Shown: positions 36,990 through 49,139, counted from the first letter of the stretch. The stretch: 64,000 nucleotides of DNA from Phallus indusiatus (GCA_027605045.1 JAQFWX010000092.1:80700-144699), one strand, 5' to 3'. The notes: generated by a model from the sequence alone, not told the origin. Made by a program: numbers and translations.

Positions 36990-38898
36990 ATGTTTTCCTC
37001 TTTCCTCCTCGTCCTGGGCCTTGGGGCGGTTCAAGCCTGTGGAGCAGCTGCAGTGTCTGTAAGAACATTTCTATCTCCTGTTTAACGTGTAGATCGCGAC
37101 ATTTATGAATCTTTTTATGTAGGAAACGTCTGCATTTTATCGTCGTGATAATCCCATCTCCCCAGGTTTCCCTTATGGCTCACAGACGGTTCGCGGGATG
37201 AACTTGGGAGGCTGGCTCGTCCTCGAGGTAACGTCACCTTTCGTCATTTTTTTGATTGATCATTAACTCTGTTTACTCTATTTTTCTCTCCAGCCTTGGA
37301 TTACGCCTAGCATATTTGATAATACCGGAGACTCTCGTGTTGTTGATGAATATACCTTTGGACAATTCGTCAATCCCAATACCGCTATTTCCGTTCTGCA
37401 AAACCACTGGAACACGTGGATAACAGAATCTGGTACGCAATAGCCACTCTTATATATCTCCGTAGCTGTACTGTTTAACGGATCTCCGTCGGACAGATTT
37501 CGCTGCTATAGCTGCTGCTGGGTAAAGCATACTACCTGCCACTTTCTTTTCTACCTGATCTTATGCGTGTCATTTCATTGCAGAATGAATCATGTTCGCT
37601 TACCCATTGGATTCTGGGCTTTCGATGTTAGTGGTGGTGAACCATATCATCAAGGTCAACTTCCGTATCTTTCGAAAGCTGTCACTTGGGCTGCCAACAA
37701 CGGATTGAAGTTGATCATCGACCTCCGTAAGCCTTTTTCTTTTCGGCAATAATGAGATACTTGGAGATACTCAACTTGTTTAAAAGATGGTGCTCCGGGA
37801 AGTCAAAATGGATTCGACAACTCTGGACAGAGATTATCCTTCCCTGGATGGCAATCCAACCAGACAAACGTACAGCGCACAGATGCTATCATAAAAAAAC
37901 TGGGTATGTTTTCATAGCTCTTCTTTCTTTCTTCACTCATAAGCGACATCGGCATTTTAGCTAGCATGTTTCATACCCAAACGAACGTAGTCAGCGTAAT
38001 CGCCCCACTCAATGAGTAAAGAAACTTCCTTTGCTGTGTAATTTTTAATTTCCTAACTTTACGTGTAGGCCTGCAGGGTTTGACAGCGGAGTTTTGCCAG
38101 TCGCTCAACAGTACTGGAAAGATTCCTATGGAAATATCCGATTCCCTACTCCAGGTTCATCTCAAGAATCAAACTTGGTTGAGCTCATCCACGACGCATT
38201 CCAGCCTCTTAGTTCATGGAACGGTTTCGAAGCCGCACCCAACTTCCAAGGAGTTATGCTTGATACCCATATATACCAAATGTTCTCGAATCAAGAAGTG
38301 GCTCAGACGCAGGCCCAGCACATTGCAGTATGTGGTCATTTCCCGGAGCTTTTTCCTTTATTCCGTTTTTTAATCTGTAATTATCAGAGTGCTTGTAGTC
38401 AAGCGTCGAATCTGGAATCTCTGAATACGCTTTGGAAAATCGTTGGTGAATGGACGGTTGCTAGTACAGATTGTGCGAAGTACCTCAACGGGAGAGGCAT
38501 TGGATCACGATATGCCGGTACATTTTCTGGATCTCCTGGAGTAGGTAGCTGCAATGGTCTTACGGGATCTGGGAGCACGTTTAGTGCGAGCTACAAGACC
38601 TTTTTGAGACAATTCTACGAAGCGCAGGTAGGTGGTATCCTTTTGGTTTCGGGTCAGAAAGAGAAGACGGGTTGATGATGTATCATTGTTAGATTGACGC
38701 GTATGAATCTGGAGGACAAGGATGGGTTTACTGGTACGTACACTATTCTCTGACATGACTTTGTGCTTTTTACTTATCCGGAATCTCAGGACTTGGAAAG
38801 CTGAGAATGCGGATGATTGGTCTTATCAAGCTGGCCTTGCTGGTGGATGGATACCCCAGAACCCCTCCGATAGGGAATTTCCGAACATATGCTCATAA
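36990..38898 (+). CDS. Exo-beta-1,3-glucanase (glucan 1,3-beta-glucosidase), GH5
   Basis: Eleven exons (36990-37058, 37123-37227, 37294-37432, 37497-37521, 37584-37726, 37787-37903, 37961-38015, 38069-38327, 38388-38627, 38693-38733, 38790-38898) encode 433 aa. A signal peptide (MFSSFLLVLGLGAVQACG) marks it as secreted. GH5 motifs are VRGMNLGGWLVLEPWITPS, HVRLPIGFWAF, IDLHGAPGSQNGFDNSG, the acid/base Glu in APLNEPAGF, the DTHIYQMF strand and the nucleophile Glu in IVGEWTVA, followed by GWVYWTWKAE. Both catalytic residues are intact. The enzyme releases glucose from the ends of wall beta-1,3-glucan and works in wall remodelling. Confidence 0.94.
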
Positions 38899-38976
38899 AC
38901 AAACGTCTTCTTCATGGAAAGAACATTGGAAATGACTTCACGACCTCATACCTACTCAAATACCTTCATTGTTTAG

Positions 38977-39007
38977 CTTTCTTTTCTTTTCTTTTCTTTT
39001 CTTTTCT
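38977..39007. repeat. (CTTTT)n microsatellite
   Basis: About six tandem copies of a CTTTT unit lie in the spacer between the GH5 and dioxygenase genes (38899-39204). Nothing else is recognised in this 306 bp convergent spacer. Confidence 0.85.
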
Positions 39008-39204
39008 TGTTCACAGTTCAACTTTTTTGAGTATAAATACATACATATCACTTGGACGCTTCGCGTGAATTGGTTGAGATAAAAAGAGAAATTACATTGT
39101 TTTTATATTGCTGCCAGATAAAAAGTTACGCTACAAGTTTAGTTTTACATGGTGAGATGCTCAGTATATCTTAACATAGTGTCACGCCATCAAAGCTATA
39201 TGTT

Positions 39205-40625
39205 TCAATTCGCTGTGAACGTGAAAAGGTTATTAAAAAGTTCAAGGTTTTCGCAATTGGGACAAACGCACTTTTGAACTTGTTGTCCGACCTTTATAGG
39301 TTCGTAGATAATCTGTTCTTCGCCGACGTCCAACTGTCCACGGTCGTATTGTGTCGCAGCCGCTGCTAAACTAGATATTGGGACAAGATCGTAATCCGAG
39401 GAAAGATGATAGAAAAAGGTGGATGAAATGCGAATCTGTGGTCGATGGGGATGCGCTTCGGCGCGACGTGCCATCGTCTGACAATATTTTGTGAAATTAG
39501 TAATATCACAAGACATAAACAAAAAGTGGCTTACGGTTAGTGTAGCATCGTTGACGACTACCTCGTGATATCCGGCTTTTATCAGACCACCTGTGATATG
39601 TTCGAGTTGTTTGCCGGCCTGAACAAAGCAAAAAGCATCGGATGTTAGCGTCTCAGTAGCATTATGGACTAAATGGACGCAACTTGTACGAGAAGAAAGT
39701 TGCCTTCTGTGGGAAAAATCACTGGAATCCGTTTGCCAGTGTTTCGTGCCCATATGTTCAAACCGGGGTATCTTGATCGTCCATGAATGGTAAGAAAGTT
39801 GAGATCCGTATGGAAGCCAGCTAAGATGGTGTCTTTTTTTCCGTATTTGTTCAAGTCTGAAGCTGTTGGCGCGAGCAAATGAGGACTGTGCGCGGATAGT
39901 GTCACGAGTTAGATGAAGATAGAACTATAAGCGTGTAAAAAAAAGAACACATGCCCATATTTCGCTGCGTCGGTAAAGACGTTTGGTTCCAGGCCAAGAC
40001 CAAGAGCAGTCATCTGTGCAAGATCGCTTACAGCCTGTTTCATCGTATTGCCCCATTTCGTTAAAACAGTCTCCCAGCGATCCTTGAATGCTTCCGGTGT
40101 GATATTAGCCGCATTTATGGCAGGAAACTGCGTCTGGTATGGAGGCGTGGCAGACATTCTCCAGAAAAAACGGGATTTAGGGTCGGGATTGTGCCCAGTT
40201 ATATCTAGTGGTCGTTCTGAAGGGTCAAGTTGACTGATGACGCGAAGACAGGGCTCGTCTACAGCACATTTGGGTTTTTCTGTGTTGTCTAATGTCGCGC
40301 CGACTTGGTAGTGATACTCTGGTCGTGTGTCTTTTTCTAGCAGCTCATGAGGCTGAGCGAAATAGTCTTCGAGAAGATCGAGAAATGTGGAATTGTCTTG
40401 TTCATTGACACGTGAATCGTGTAAAATCAATGCACCAAATTTGATCAGTGCGTCAGCAGCCTGTCGTAATAATCAAAGATTTGCCGGCAAGATTAGAGGC
40501 TAATGCAAATGGGTTATAGATGTGCTTTGTATCACCTTTTTACACTCCAGGTTACGAAGTTGTGTGTCATTTGTAGACAAAAACACGTCGAGATCGATAA
40601 TCGGGAGGGTCGCAATTGAAGACAT
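39205..40625 (-). CDS. 2-oxoglutarate/Fe(II)-dependent dioxygenase (isopenicillin N synthase-like)
   Basis: Five exons (40625-40536, 40460-39955, 39885-39684, 39618-39535, 39477-39205) encode 384 aa. An N-terminal DIOX_N-like segment (SSIATLPIIDLDVFLST, then KAADALIKFGALILHD) precedes the double-stranded beta-helix core. Metal ligands are the His and Asp in LAGFHTDLNFLTIHGRSRYPGLNIW and the His in QAGKQLEHITGG; the 2OG-binding Arg is the one in HRPQIRISSTFF, and YDLVPI follows. The substrate is not predictable. Intron 2 is ambiguous: a GC donor at 39954 gives KYGPHLLAP, and a GT donor 6 nt on gives KYGHVPHLLAP; both keep frame. It is divergent from UBC12. Confidence 0.87.
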
Positions 40626-41091
40626 GTTGTCGGAGGACAAGGAGCACACCGCGATCGCTCGGCTGCTAGTGCTTCATTCACGCCCGGACTTTCTTGCCGC
40701 ACAAGGCTGTAGCCGTACTGCAAAGTGAAAACGGATTAAAATAATTAACCTTAACGTTCTTTTTTTCTCTTTACTTTACATTCTATTCCTTAGGCTGGAC
40801 GGATGTATGATATAAATGACAATATAAAAAGACTACGCTATTCAAACGCTATTAGTTTGCATTGTTGAGCTAACTGAACGGGCAAATTCCGATGCATTGT
40901 ATGCATTTTACTCCTTTCTGTTCTGCAAAATCCCCAAAGAGCCAGTCAAGACTCGGACTTTCTTGCTTTGTCGGTGCCGGTGATCTCCGGCACTGCACAC
41001 ACTTTCCCTGCCAGCCTCACGTACGCCACACTTCTCTCGTCCACTTCTTTTATAACCGCATTTCGTGTAGAAACATTTTTATTCACTCACA
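40626..41091. promoter_or_regulatory. Divergent promoter, dioxygenase / UBC12
   Basis: 466 bp between two divergent ATGs. The right part is CT-rich (TTCTCTCGTCCACTTC) as in fungal leaders. No further gene is seen; the small ORFs here are shadows. Confidence 0.45.
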
Positions 41092-41934
41092 ATGATCAAG
41101 GTAATGTGCACTCACAATTAATCTCCTCATTCGACGCATTAACAGAAACAATGACTTATTTCGCTCATGGCGCGCAGATATGGAGCATGAAGAAGAGTTC
41201 AGACGATGCCGCAGCGAAGAAAAAGCCAAAGACCAGTGCGGCTCAGATTCGAGTTCAGAAGGGTTTGTGAGATGTAACTTCATAGTCTAATGTCTGCTCA
41301 ATCACTGGTTGTAGACTTGACAGAGCTCGATCTACCAGGAACAATGAAGCTCGAGCACCCTGACCCTGATAACCTGCTCAACTTCTTCCTTATCATTTCG
41401 CCTGATGAAGGTATGCGAGAACACTTTTTGAAACTTACAGTACGTTTGACTGTATGTTCAGGAATGTACAAGGGTGGCGAATTTCGATTTTCTTTCGTGA
41501 TCAATATCAATTATCCACACGAGCCACCTAAAGTTAGATGTCTTCCTAAAGTATGTCTCCATCTCTCCCCAAAGTTCTATCAGAGGTCTAATATTATATC
41601 TAGATATACCACCCTAATGTTGATTTGGAGGGCAACGTTTGCTTAAACATTCTCAGAGAAGACTGGAAACCGGTGCTTAATTTAAACTCTGTAATGGTCG
41701 GCTTGCAATATCTATTCCTCGAACCCAACGCGGATGATCCACTTAACAAAGGTTCAGTACTCGTTTTACAAACATCTATTAGACGCTGTTCGTTGATGTA
41801 TGACATGATTTTATTCAGAGGCGGCTGAAGATTTGCGGCGGAATCGAGATAATTTCATGGCCAATGTACGAAGCTCGATGCGAGGAGGTAGCGTGAAGGG
41901 CGTAGAATATGACACTGTACAAGTCCGACGATAG
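41092..41934 (+). CDS. UBC12: NEDD8-conjugating enzyme E2 (UBC12)
   Basis: Six exons (41092-41100, 41178-41262, 41315-41410, 41462-41550, 41604-41751, 41819-41934) encode 180 aa. Exon 1 holds only MIK. The N-terminal extension IWSMKKSS to [17 protein letters not shown] is the Ubc12-specific segment that docks on the NEDD8 E1. The UBC core has [20 protein letters not shown] and the active-site Cys in [18 protein letters not shown], followed by [20 protein letters not shown]. It carries NEDD8/Rub1 to cullins and so activates SCF-type ubiquitin ligases. The protein appears complete. Confidence 0.95.
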
Positions 41935-42101
41935 GTCAAATTTAATAAGAAGTTCGCAGGATATATATATATTATATATCACACGTGTGCGCCGTGTAAG
42001 AGTCAACTCAAGTCCCAAGTCCGAAATATTTGTGTATTCGTTCAACATCTATTATCAAAAGTCCATCCATTTAAGCAAGTCCGTCTACTAGTTATAACCT
42101 A

Positions 42102-42658
42102 CTATTTGCCGCGATAAGTTGTATACGAAAAAGGGCTGAGCAACAAGGGTATATGATAGTGTTCTCCGATATCCGTAACGTTGAAACAGATCTTTGAGAG
42201 AAGAACAAAGGAGTGTTACCATGAGAAGCACATACAAAGTATAATCCCGAAAGTACAACCTACCTCGACGGTTGGAAAAAAGCAGGTTTTCCCAGTAAGT
42301 CTGAAATATTCTTCAACGCGGAATATAATTTTGTACGTTCCTTCAATCAACGGATAATCGGCCTCATAGAGTGAATCGCAGCGACCATCGTCGTCCGTTA
42401 CGCTATTCCGAGCAATAGATGCGTTACTTCTTGAAAATAAACAACAGAAAACCAAAAGTCTAACCTGCGCGTTATGGTCTGAAATATAACCTGATCACCC
42501 TCTACCTTAGCACGCTGGAGTATAACCTTGATTCCCGTTGCCGGTTTGCCAATAGATGAATCGAGTACTGAATTGTGACCGCGCATGCCAAAGGTTGTAT
42601 TAGCAATTGTATGTTCCTATTGATCATTCTTACCGTGGCAGGTAATGGGCGGTCGCAT
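42102..42658 (-). CDS. 5-hydroxyisourate hydrolase (transthyretin-like)
   Basis: Four exons (42658-42634, 42567-42465, 42429-42264, 42191-42102) encode 127 aa. The protein begins [20 protein letters not shown], with the conserved active-site His of this family. It continues with [12 protein letters not shown] (the Arg site), [42 protein letters not shown] and ends in YRGK where the usual signature is YRGS. It hydrolyses 5-hydroxyisourate in urate catabolism after urate oxidase. No PTS1-type tripeptide follows, so a cytosolic location is likely. The other urate-pathway genes are not in the window. Confidence 0.93.
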
Positions 42659-42923
42659 ATTGTTTCGAGATAGGAAAGAATGTAAAGAAAAAGGTTAGCC
42701 TTAATTATTGAAGTTGAACGTTGAATGTCAAAAGCTACCAGGGAAGGGCGCCTTCGCCCGCAATTGGCAATTAGTACCAAGATGGACGTGCCAAAATTTC
42801 GTCGGAAATTCAAATGAGATACAGCCATTTCGTTGATGGCACAGACTTATGGTTTTCGCAACGTGTAAATTAGACAAAGTGTTTTTATTTTTACTTTTTG
42901 GTTCGCAAAACTACATACACCGC

Positions 42924-44147
42924 TCAGCTGGCATCTACTTCAGTCGGTGTCGACCTATCTTCTTCCATCCCCGCTTTCCAAATTGCATATAGCTTCCTCC
43001 TGTTAGAATCTCTCGTGTCTTCTCGACTTGCCACGTCAAAGATTATTTGATACACAGCTTTGCGTAGTTCGCGAGGACTGCGCGCCGGTTCCGGCGACTC
43101 ATCGTGTCGCGATTTAGAAATCAGGTCCTCAAACTTCATTTCCTGACCTCTTTTGCGTTTGTGGCCCTGGGTTTCGGAATTTTTGTCTTCGGCAGTTGCA
43201 AGGTCTGATAATAACGGTTCAAATAATGAGCTTTGTATTCGTTTGTGTGTGGTGTTCGAAGATGTGTGCGCAGCCAAGTTCAAGAAAGGCTGCAGGAGAG
43301 GTATTAAGGGAACCGGAGGGCACTGTATTTCATAATATTCATACTTGCTTTATTACTGGAAGAATGATCAACTTACATCATTGGTCACTCTAATGGCTTT
43401 GTCCAACTCTTCGAGATAAATGTCAGCTAAATGGTAGGCTAAGCTAGTGGGGACTCGGTGATCATTAGGACTAGTACCAAAACACACGTGAACATGCGGT
43501 ACGGCTCAACCACAAAAGAAGACGAACCAAAGAGGACGATGTGATTCACTTATAATTTTGTGATACTGATCACAAGTTTCTTTATTCCAATTTGTCCGCA
43601 TGAGAAGTCGAAACGAAGCATTTGTGAATCTGCGAATGAGCATATAATATTTATCTAGCCTGAATGAACCCAGTTAGTGAGCATGATAGGTTTTGTAGAT
43701 GAGGTTATTATTCTTTACCTAAGTCTATCAATTCCAGACCACTCTCTTACGGTGGCTTCCCAAAATCCGTCAAGAAATGATAATGAAGCTTGTGTATCGG
43801 TTATGAGGAGCAATAAATCAGCTAATTCCGAAGCCAAGGCTTGCTGAACCAAAGGCTTATCCGACATCCAGAAGCCTATTTGTTCCAATGTTCCCTGAGC
43901 ACACTATAGTAAGAATAAACGAACGTTCTTACAATAAAATAACCCTTTCCATAATTTGGCTAATTCAGACTTTGGCAATGGTTCAGAATGATTTGATAAA
44001 AATGCAGCGAGATTTTTGACCGCCTTGTCTCTAGTCTTTTTATCTGAATGATTATATGAATTTTGGAGGGAGATACAAGTACTTACATAACATACCTGAC
44101 GAAGCTAAGTATTTTCCTAACGGCGGAGCTCCAGTAGAAGAGTCCAT
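42924..44147 (-). CDS. RRP1: Ribosomal RNA processing protein 1 (RRP1 / Nop52)
   Basis: A multi-exon minus-strand gene with ATG 44147-44145 and TGA 42926-42924. It begins DSSTGAPPLGKYLASSDKK. The Nop52 domain is clear: TRDKAVKNLAAFLSNH, LAKLWKGLFYCFWMSDKPLV, LDGFWEATVREWSGIDRLRL, DKYYMLIRRFTNASFRL, then GTSPNDHRVPTSLAYHLADI and LEELDKAIRV. The last exon carries a basic stretch (GHKRKRGQEMKFEDLISK) and an acidic end. RRP1 acts in the nucleolus in pre-60S rRNA processing. Its start is only 81 bp from the divergent CutC gene. Confidence 0.88.
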
Positions 44148-44228
44148 TTTTTTCGAGATGGGCAGGAATAGTGATGCAAGTAAAAACGACTCGAAACGTC
44201 ACGTAAACTGTCACGTATCCTTTCTTCC
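44148..44228. promoter_or_regulatory. 81 bp divergent promoter, RRP1 / CutC
   Basis: Only 81 bp separate the two divergent start codons. The interval is purine-rich towards RRP1 and contains two near-complementary halves (CGAAACGTCACGTAAAC and TGTCACGT) with a shared CACGTA/ACGT core. Both leaders must be very short or overlap. Confidence 0.55.
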
Positions 44229-45350
44229 ATGCATAAAAAACTTACTATTGAGGTTTGCGTAGATTCAATTGAATCTGCCACAGAGTCAGTATTGGACACT
44301 TCCTACTTGCTTATGTTTTATTGGACTTTAGTGCCGTAGCCGGTGGAGCGACCCGTTTGGAGTTATGTGCTAATATTGCTGTCGGAGGAGGTACTACGCC
44401 CAGCTTAGGTTTCGTTAGAAGGGTTAAAAGAAAATATCCCAACGTTGGCTTGATGGTATATTATTTTATCATATCTTTTAAGAGAAAAACCCACCAGGTG
44501 ATTTTTATTTTGTAGGTTATGATACGTCCTCGAGTTGGAGACTTTGTATTCACTGAAGATGAGCTTGCCGTTATGCTAGAAGATATCAGCATTTTTGCAA
44601 AAGAAAGCATAAATGGAGTTGTTGTCGGTATTCTACGCGCAGACGGGACAGTTGATGTTGAGAGAACACGGATGTAGGTAAATTAATCTTTGAAAATGCA
44701 CCCCACCAAGTTGACCTTGTAAAACCAGATTAGTCCAAGCTGCCAAACCGATGCAAGGTCCATTAGTTCTGTCCCTCGCAGTTACGAATCATTGAGAAAA
44801 ACGCAGTTTGCTTCCACAGAGCAATTGACATGACTCGCGATCCGTTAGAAGGTGACTAGAAATTAACATTCTACACATCGTTGCATGTATCTGATTATTT
44901 TTTTTAGCTATTCGCGACATTGGTTCTATCGGAGGGATTGATCGTATTTTGACAAGGTAAACCTACCTCAGACAGTGTTCATCGCGAAAACTGACTTATA
45001 TTCGCGTATTTAGTGGACATACTGGACCTTCAGCTCCAAATAACATCCAAGTTTTAGCCCTTATGTCCGAACTATCCCTAACGCTGTCCCCACCGATCAC
45101 CATTTTACCAGGATCCGGTATTAATGTTAACACAGTTCACAATATTGTGCAACACAGCTGGTGGAAAATTTTCCGAGAAATCCACTTGAGCGCTGGAAGA
45201 TGGAATGATGGCCCTATGAGCTTCCGCAAAGAAAATATGGGCATGGGTGCCGGTGGAGTTCGTGATTGGCAAATTTGGCGTACTGATCGAAACACTGTCG
45301 CACAAGTTCGGAATATTGCTGAGGATGCTTGCGACGACGAGGAAACATGA
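44229..45350 (+). CDS. CutC family protein (copper homeostasis)
   Basis: A multi-exon gene from ATG 44229 to a stop at 45348-45350. It starts MHKKLTIEVCVDSIESATD, then GGATRLELCANIAVGGGTTP with the family Glu and Cys. It continues with MIRPRVGDFVFTEDELAVML, GVVVGILRADGTVD, VCFHRAIDMTRDP, SIGGIDRILTSGHT and ITILPGSGINVNT, strands of the CutC TIM barrel. The C-terminus (MGMGAGGVRDWQIWRTD) is lineage-like. CutC has been linked to copper tolerance, though its biochemistry remains unclear. Intron 1 uses a GTCAGT donor near 44288 to keep SATD joined to AVAGG. Confidence 0.9.
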
Positions 45351-46099
45351 GTGGGTGGTGTTGATGAAGCTTTCAGCTGTTTTTGCAGTCTATGGTCCGT
45401 AAGCAAGTCTTTTGCTTATTTTATCAGCTGAACATTATTCTAAAGGACAGGTTGTTCGTGTAATATGCGCACACCATCCCTTATATAAGCTTAATTTGGA
45501 GTTTGCCAACCAGCTGAAAAGGCGTAGCCTGTTCTGACGAATATATTGACCATATGGAGCGATCCTTTGTGCACGCGTGACACAGCCAGGAACGGTGGAC
45601 ACTTTCAGTCGTCATGAAACTTCGCTGGCAAAATTTCTCAGCTTATCTTCCTTGTCAAGCTTCAAGAATGCTGGTTTGTTGGCGACTTTGCCACGAAAAA
45701 CTTCTCTGTGCCGTAATATTACATCACGCGAGCTTTTTTCGAAATATGTCAGGTTCGTTCGGAAATTCTTAATATGGCGTATTCCTAGTACCGTTGATAA
45801 TTCATTAAAAAATATAGGCCATTTGGTAGTCCCTTTGACTTTCATTGTTTTTCTCTCTGAACAATAATAACTAAATGATCCGATACGATACATTTGTGCG
45901 AACAAATTCTGGAATTCAGTTCGATAACCAGGTCACGCTTTTCGCTTGTTGAGTTTATATACCAGCACACATGACTATGATGACTTTATGGCTCCCGATA
46001 GGCTATTGTTTTAGTATTCTTCTTTCATTATCTATTGGGGAATTATCGTATATAATGCTTAACATTGTGGTACGTTTTGTGTTTATCAAGGTGGGAGAA
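45351..46099. other. Intergenic region upstream of S41 copy A
   Basis: 750 bp. Opposite-strand ORFs at 45577-45905 mirror each other and have no motif. No TATA box was confidently placed. It should hold the S41 copy A promoter. Confidence 0.4.
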
Positions 46100-49000
46100 A
46101 TGACATTACTCAGGTCTGTTAGATTTGTGGCTTTGCTAACTGCTATAGCATCCACATGGGCCGCGCCAAGTACCAGCGATCCTTGTGTAAAGGTCGCAGG
46201 TAAAACTTTCGCCGCGCCTGCCGATGCTCTGGCCTGTCTCAGGTCCTTTCCGTTCAACGAAACCATAAGGCAGAATGTGATATCTGTTGGTGCGTATTTC
46301 TATCATTATACATATATTCTTATATTGAACTATTTTTAAGTCTCCGGAGTCTTCGATTTTTATACTTTCGAAGCTTATTATCTCAATTCGCCCTCGCCGT
46401 TTCAAGAAAGTACCACTAATATTCGTGCCGAAATTCAAAGAATCAATAGCACCAACTATGAAGTAAGTATGGGCAAATTCTCTCATTGACATGGATCAGT
46501 TGAGAAAGTTTCAGACGGATTATGACTTCTCGAAAGACCTTTATCAGTTTACAACTATGATGAATGATGGTCATACTCGTAATAGTGTTTTCCCACCATT
46601 AAAAACTTGGTGAACTACTAATTTCTTTTTACGTAGGTTGGTTCCCCGCGTGTTATTGGTCTGCTTACCAGAACATTCTCCCGGCTCCACCTGTGACAGT
46701 ACGTGCACTCCGATGAAAGTATTCAAATTCTTAATTTCGTCGGAACTATTCACAGCTGGAAGTAAATGGCGTGCAGAATGTTTATGTTGCTCCCGATTCA
46801 GTGGAATATCTTTCTCAACTCGGTTCCGAGTTCTTTTCTTTTTTCGAAGATCTGAATTTCAACTGGCAACGGCTCGCTGGCGCAAAAGTACTATATATCA
46901 ATGGACTCGACCCTTATGATTATGTCGATGCTATCGCGCACAATACCAGTGGGAATTACCTAGACCACGGTGTTAGAGTCAACAGTGTATTCTCCAGCTA
47001 CAGGCTCGACGACACCAATGCTTATTCTCAACGACTCGGCGATTTGGCAGGACCTGTTTTCCCTGATCCGAACAGTGTCACATTTACGTTAATCCCAGTG
47101 AACAAGACTGAACCCGAGACTGTCGTTATTCCATATATCACGACATTCCTGGGTGTCCCATTCACAGATGGACCCTCATAGTAAGTTTTTGTCGGAGTGG
47201 AAGATATTATTTAAGTCAATGCTTTTCTAGCTGGGAGAACAATTGTGCTGTTAACAATGCTACGAATGGGGTGGACAATTCTGTTCAAGGCGGATCCACA
47301 CTCACACCTACTCCTGATGTAGTATCACGCCCCGGGTCCACACGTCGGATGCGAGCAAATATCGTTGATGGTACACTGAAGCAGGCTATTGCTCTTCCCA
47401 CCCAATTCCAACCTACTGTGCCAATCATTGCTGGAGAATCAGGAACAGTCAAATCATATATTTTGCCCGACAATAAAACCGGTGTTTTGTTTGTCGGAAG
47501 CTTCGAAGGAGACGAAACGATGTTTCAACAAGATACTCAAACAGCTATCAGTGCCTTCCAAAAAGCGGATGTAAAGCAGATTATTGTGGACATCACCAAT
47601 AACGGAGGTTTGTTTAAGATATGTCAAAACTTCAATTATTAGTACTAATGATGGCACATAGGAGGATTCGTCTGTTTAGGGCAATGGCTTCATGAGTTTC
47701 TTGTTGGTTCTGATAACGTGCCCGTCCAGCCGTGAGTTCTTTCGTTTCCTGGTAGGTAAAGATTTTTATAGACTTAATCTCAGAGGCTTTCAATCGTCTA
47801 TGCGAGCAAACCCGCTTGCTCAAAAAATTGTGCAAAGTGACATCGCACGGAATGTTACATCCGATGAGGTGAGTCAGCAGTTTAGTGTTCAAATTGTTTC
47901 TGTGTCTGAGAAAAGACTTGTTTTAGGCTTTCTATGCACCATCAAACTGGGCATCGCTGAAGAATGACGTCGAGTTTGCCAACAATTTCAATTATATCAC
48001 GCCTTCTTTACCGTTTTCCATTAACGGGGAAAGCGAGCCCACCTCTCAAAGGTTCTTCGTAAGTGTATCATCATCATCATCAACGGCTTGATTACCAACC
48101 ATGCGAAAAAGGATGATTGTAATGGAGAGTTCTTTGTCCCTTTCCCCAAACAACCGCCGGTACCTCTAGAGTAAGTTTCACAGTGTTATTATGGAACAGC
48201 AAACATTTTGAACAAATTTCAGCAAAATAGTTATTGGTACGTTTTCATTCAATTCCCACCTAATGTACCTCAAACTGGGCTGCAGTCGGTAACGGGAATT
48301 GCGCCTCCACTTGCTCCATGTTCACCACTTTAATGCACGAGTTACACGCGACGAAAAATATTGTTTTCGGCGGAAAGGCGTGTCTGATATTCTCTTGTAG
48401 TTATAATACATCTCTAACGGCTTCGCGTTTAGCCCGGGGAGCAGTTACAGTACAAAGGGATGGCTGGAAACCAAGTATTAGAATGGGCAGATCTTGACTC
48501 GGAAATAAAGGTACTGAAAGGGTCAGCTTGTTTTTTTCGCATTAAACTGACGATGGGACAGACAGGACATGTAAAAGATGTAAGCTATCACGTGAATTTA
48601 CAATGCATTTATGTTAATTAAATTATTCTAGGATCCTTTAGCTCCACCGGATTTGTATGTCGTGTATTTATTTCACAGAGACTAACAGCTAATTTCTTTG
48701 ATAGGATTGTCAATGCCAATATGAGGTGCGCACATATTTTTTTAATTTTAATTTTGTCATATGTGAAACGATGAAACGCAGAGTAAACTGGAGGATAGGT
48801 TCGTATTCATAGATAATAAGTATGTGATGCTTCTTTGACTATGTGGATACTATAGCATATAGCTTCTTCGACGAATCATTACCCATCGGTAATCCTCGAT
48901 CTACCATTGCTGTACATGTCTAATAATTTGTTCATTAGCATACGTCTCAGAACCGGCTACGGGTAAACTTTACTTTTGCAATCGGTATGATATGTATTAT

Positions 49001-49139
49001 CTGACTTGTATTAGTTCAATTCCCATATACCTTGGAAACCTACAATAATCCGCAAGCAGTTTGGTGAGTTTGCCGGTTGTGTAGTGATGGCACATCTAAT
49101 ACATGTCTGGAATTAGGGAGTTCGTGTGAGTACAATATC
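46100..49139 (+). CDS. S41-family (tail-specific-protease-like) secreted peptidase, copy A
   Basis: About 21 exons run from ATG 46100 to TGA 49137-49139. A signal peptide (FVALLTAIASTWA, cleavage before AP) is followed by PCVKVAGKTFAAPADALACL. Landmarks are GVFDFYTFEAYYLNSPSPF, MMNDGHTRWFPACY, NVYVAPDSVEYLSQLG, HNTSGNYLDHGVRVNS, KQIIVDITNNGGGFVCLG, SNWASLKNDVEFANNFNYIT and the presumed catalytic-Ser motif GNGNCASTCSMFTTLM. The clan (ClpP-like S41) uses a Ser in such a motif. The last third is cut into very small exons (48223-48236 is 14 nt; TGHVKD is an 18-nt exon; the last exon is 13 nt). One intron, 48378-48432, has a GC donor. N-glycosylation sequons are frequent. Substrate is unknown. Confidence 0.82.

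Noticed and set aside
45577..45905. Mirror ORFs of ~96 codons on opposite strands
   Set aside because: Antiparallel openings of equal length usually reflect composition; neither shows a domain.
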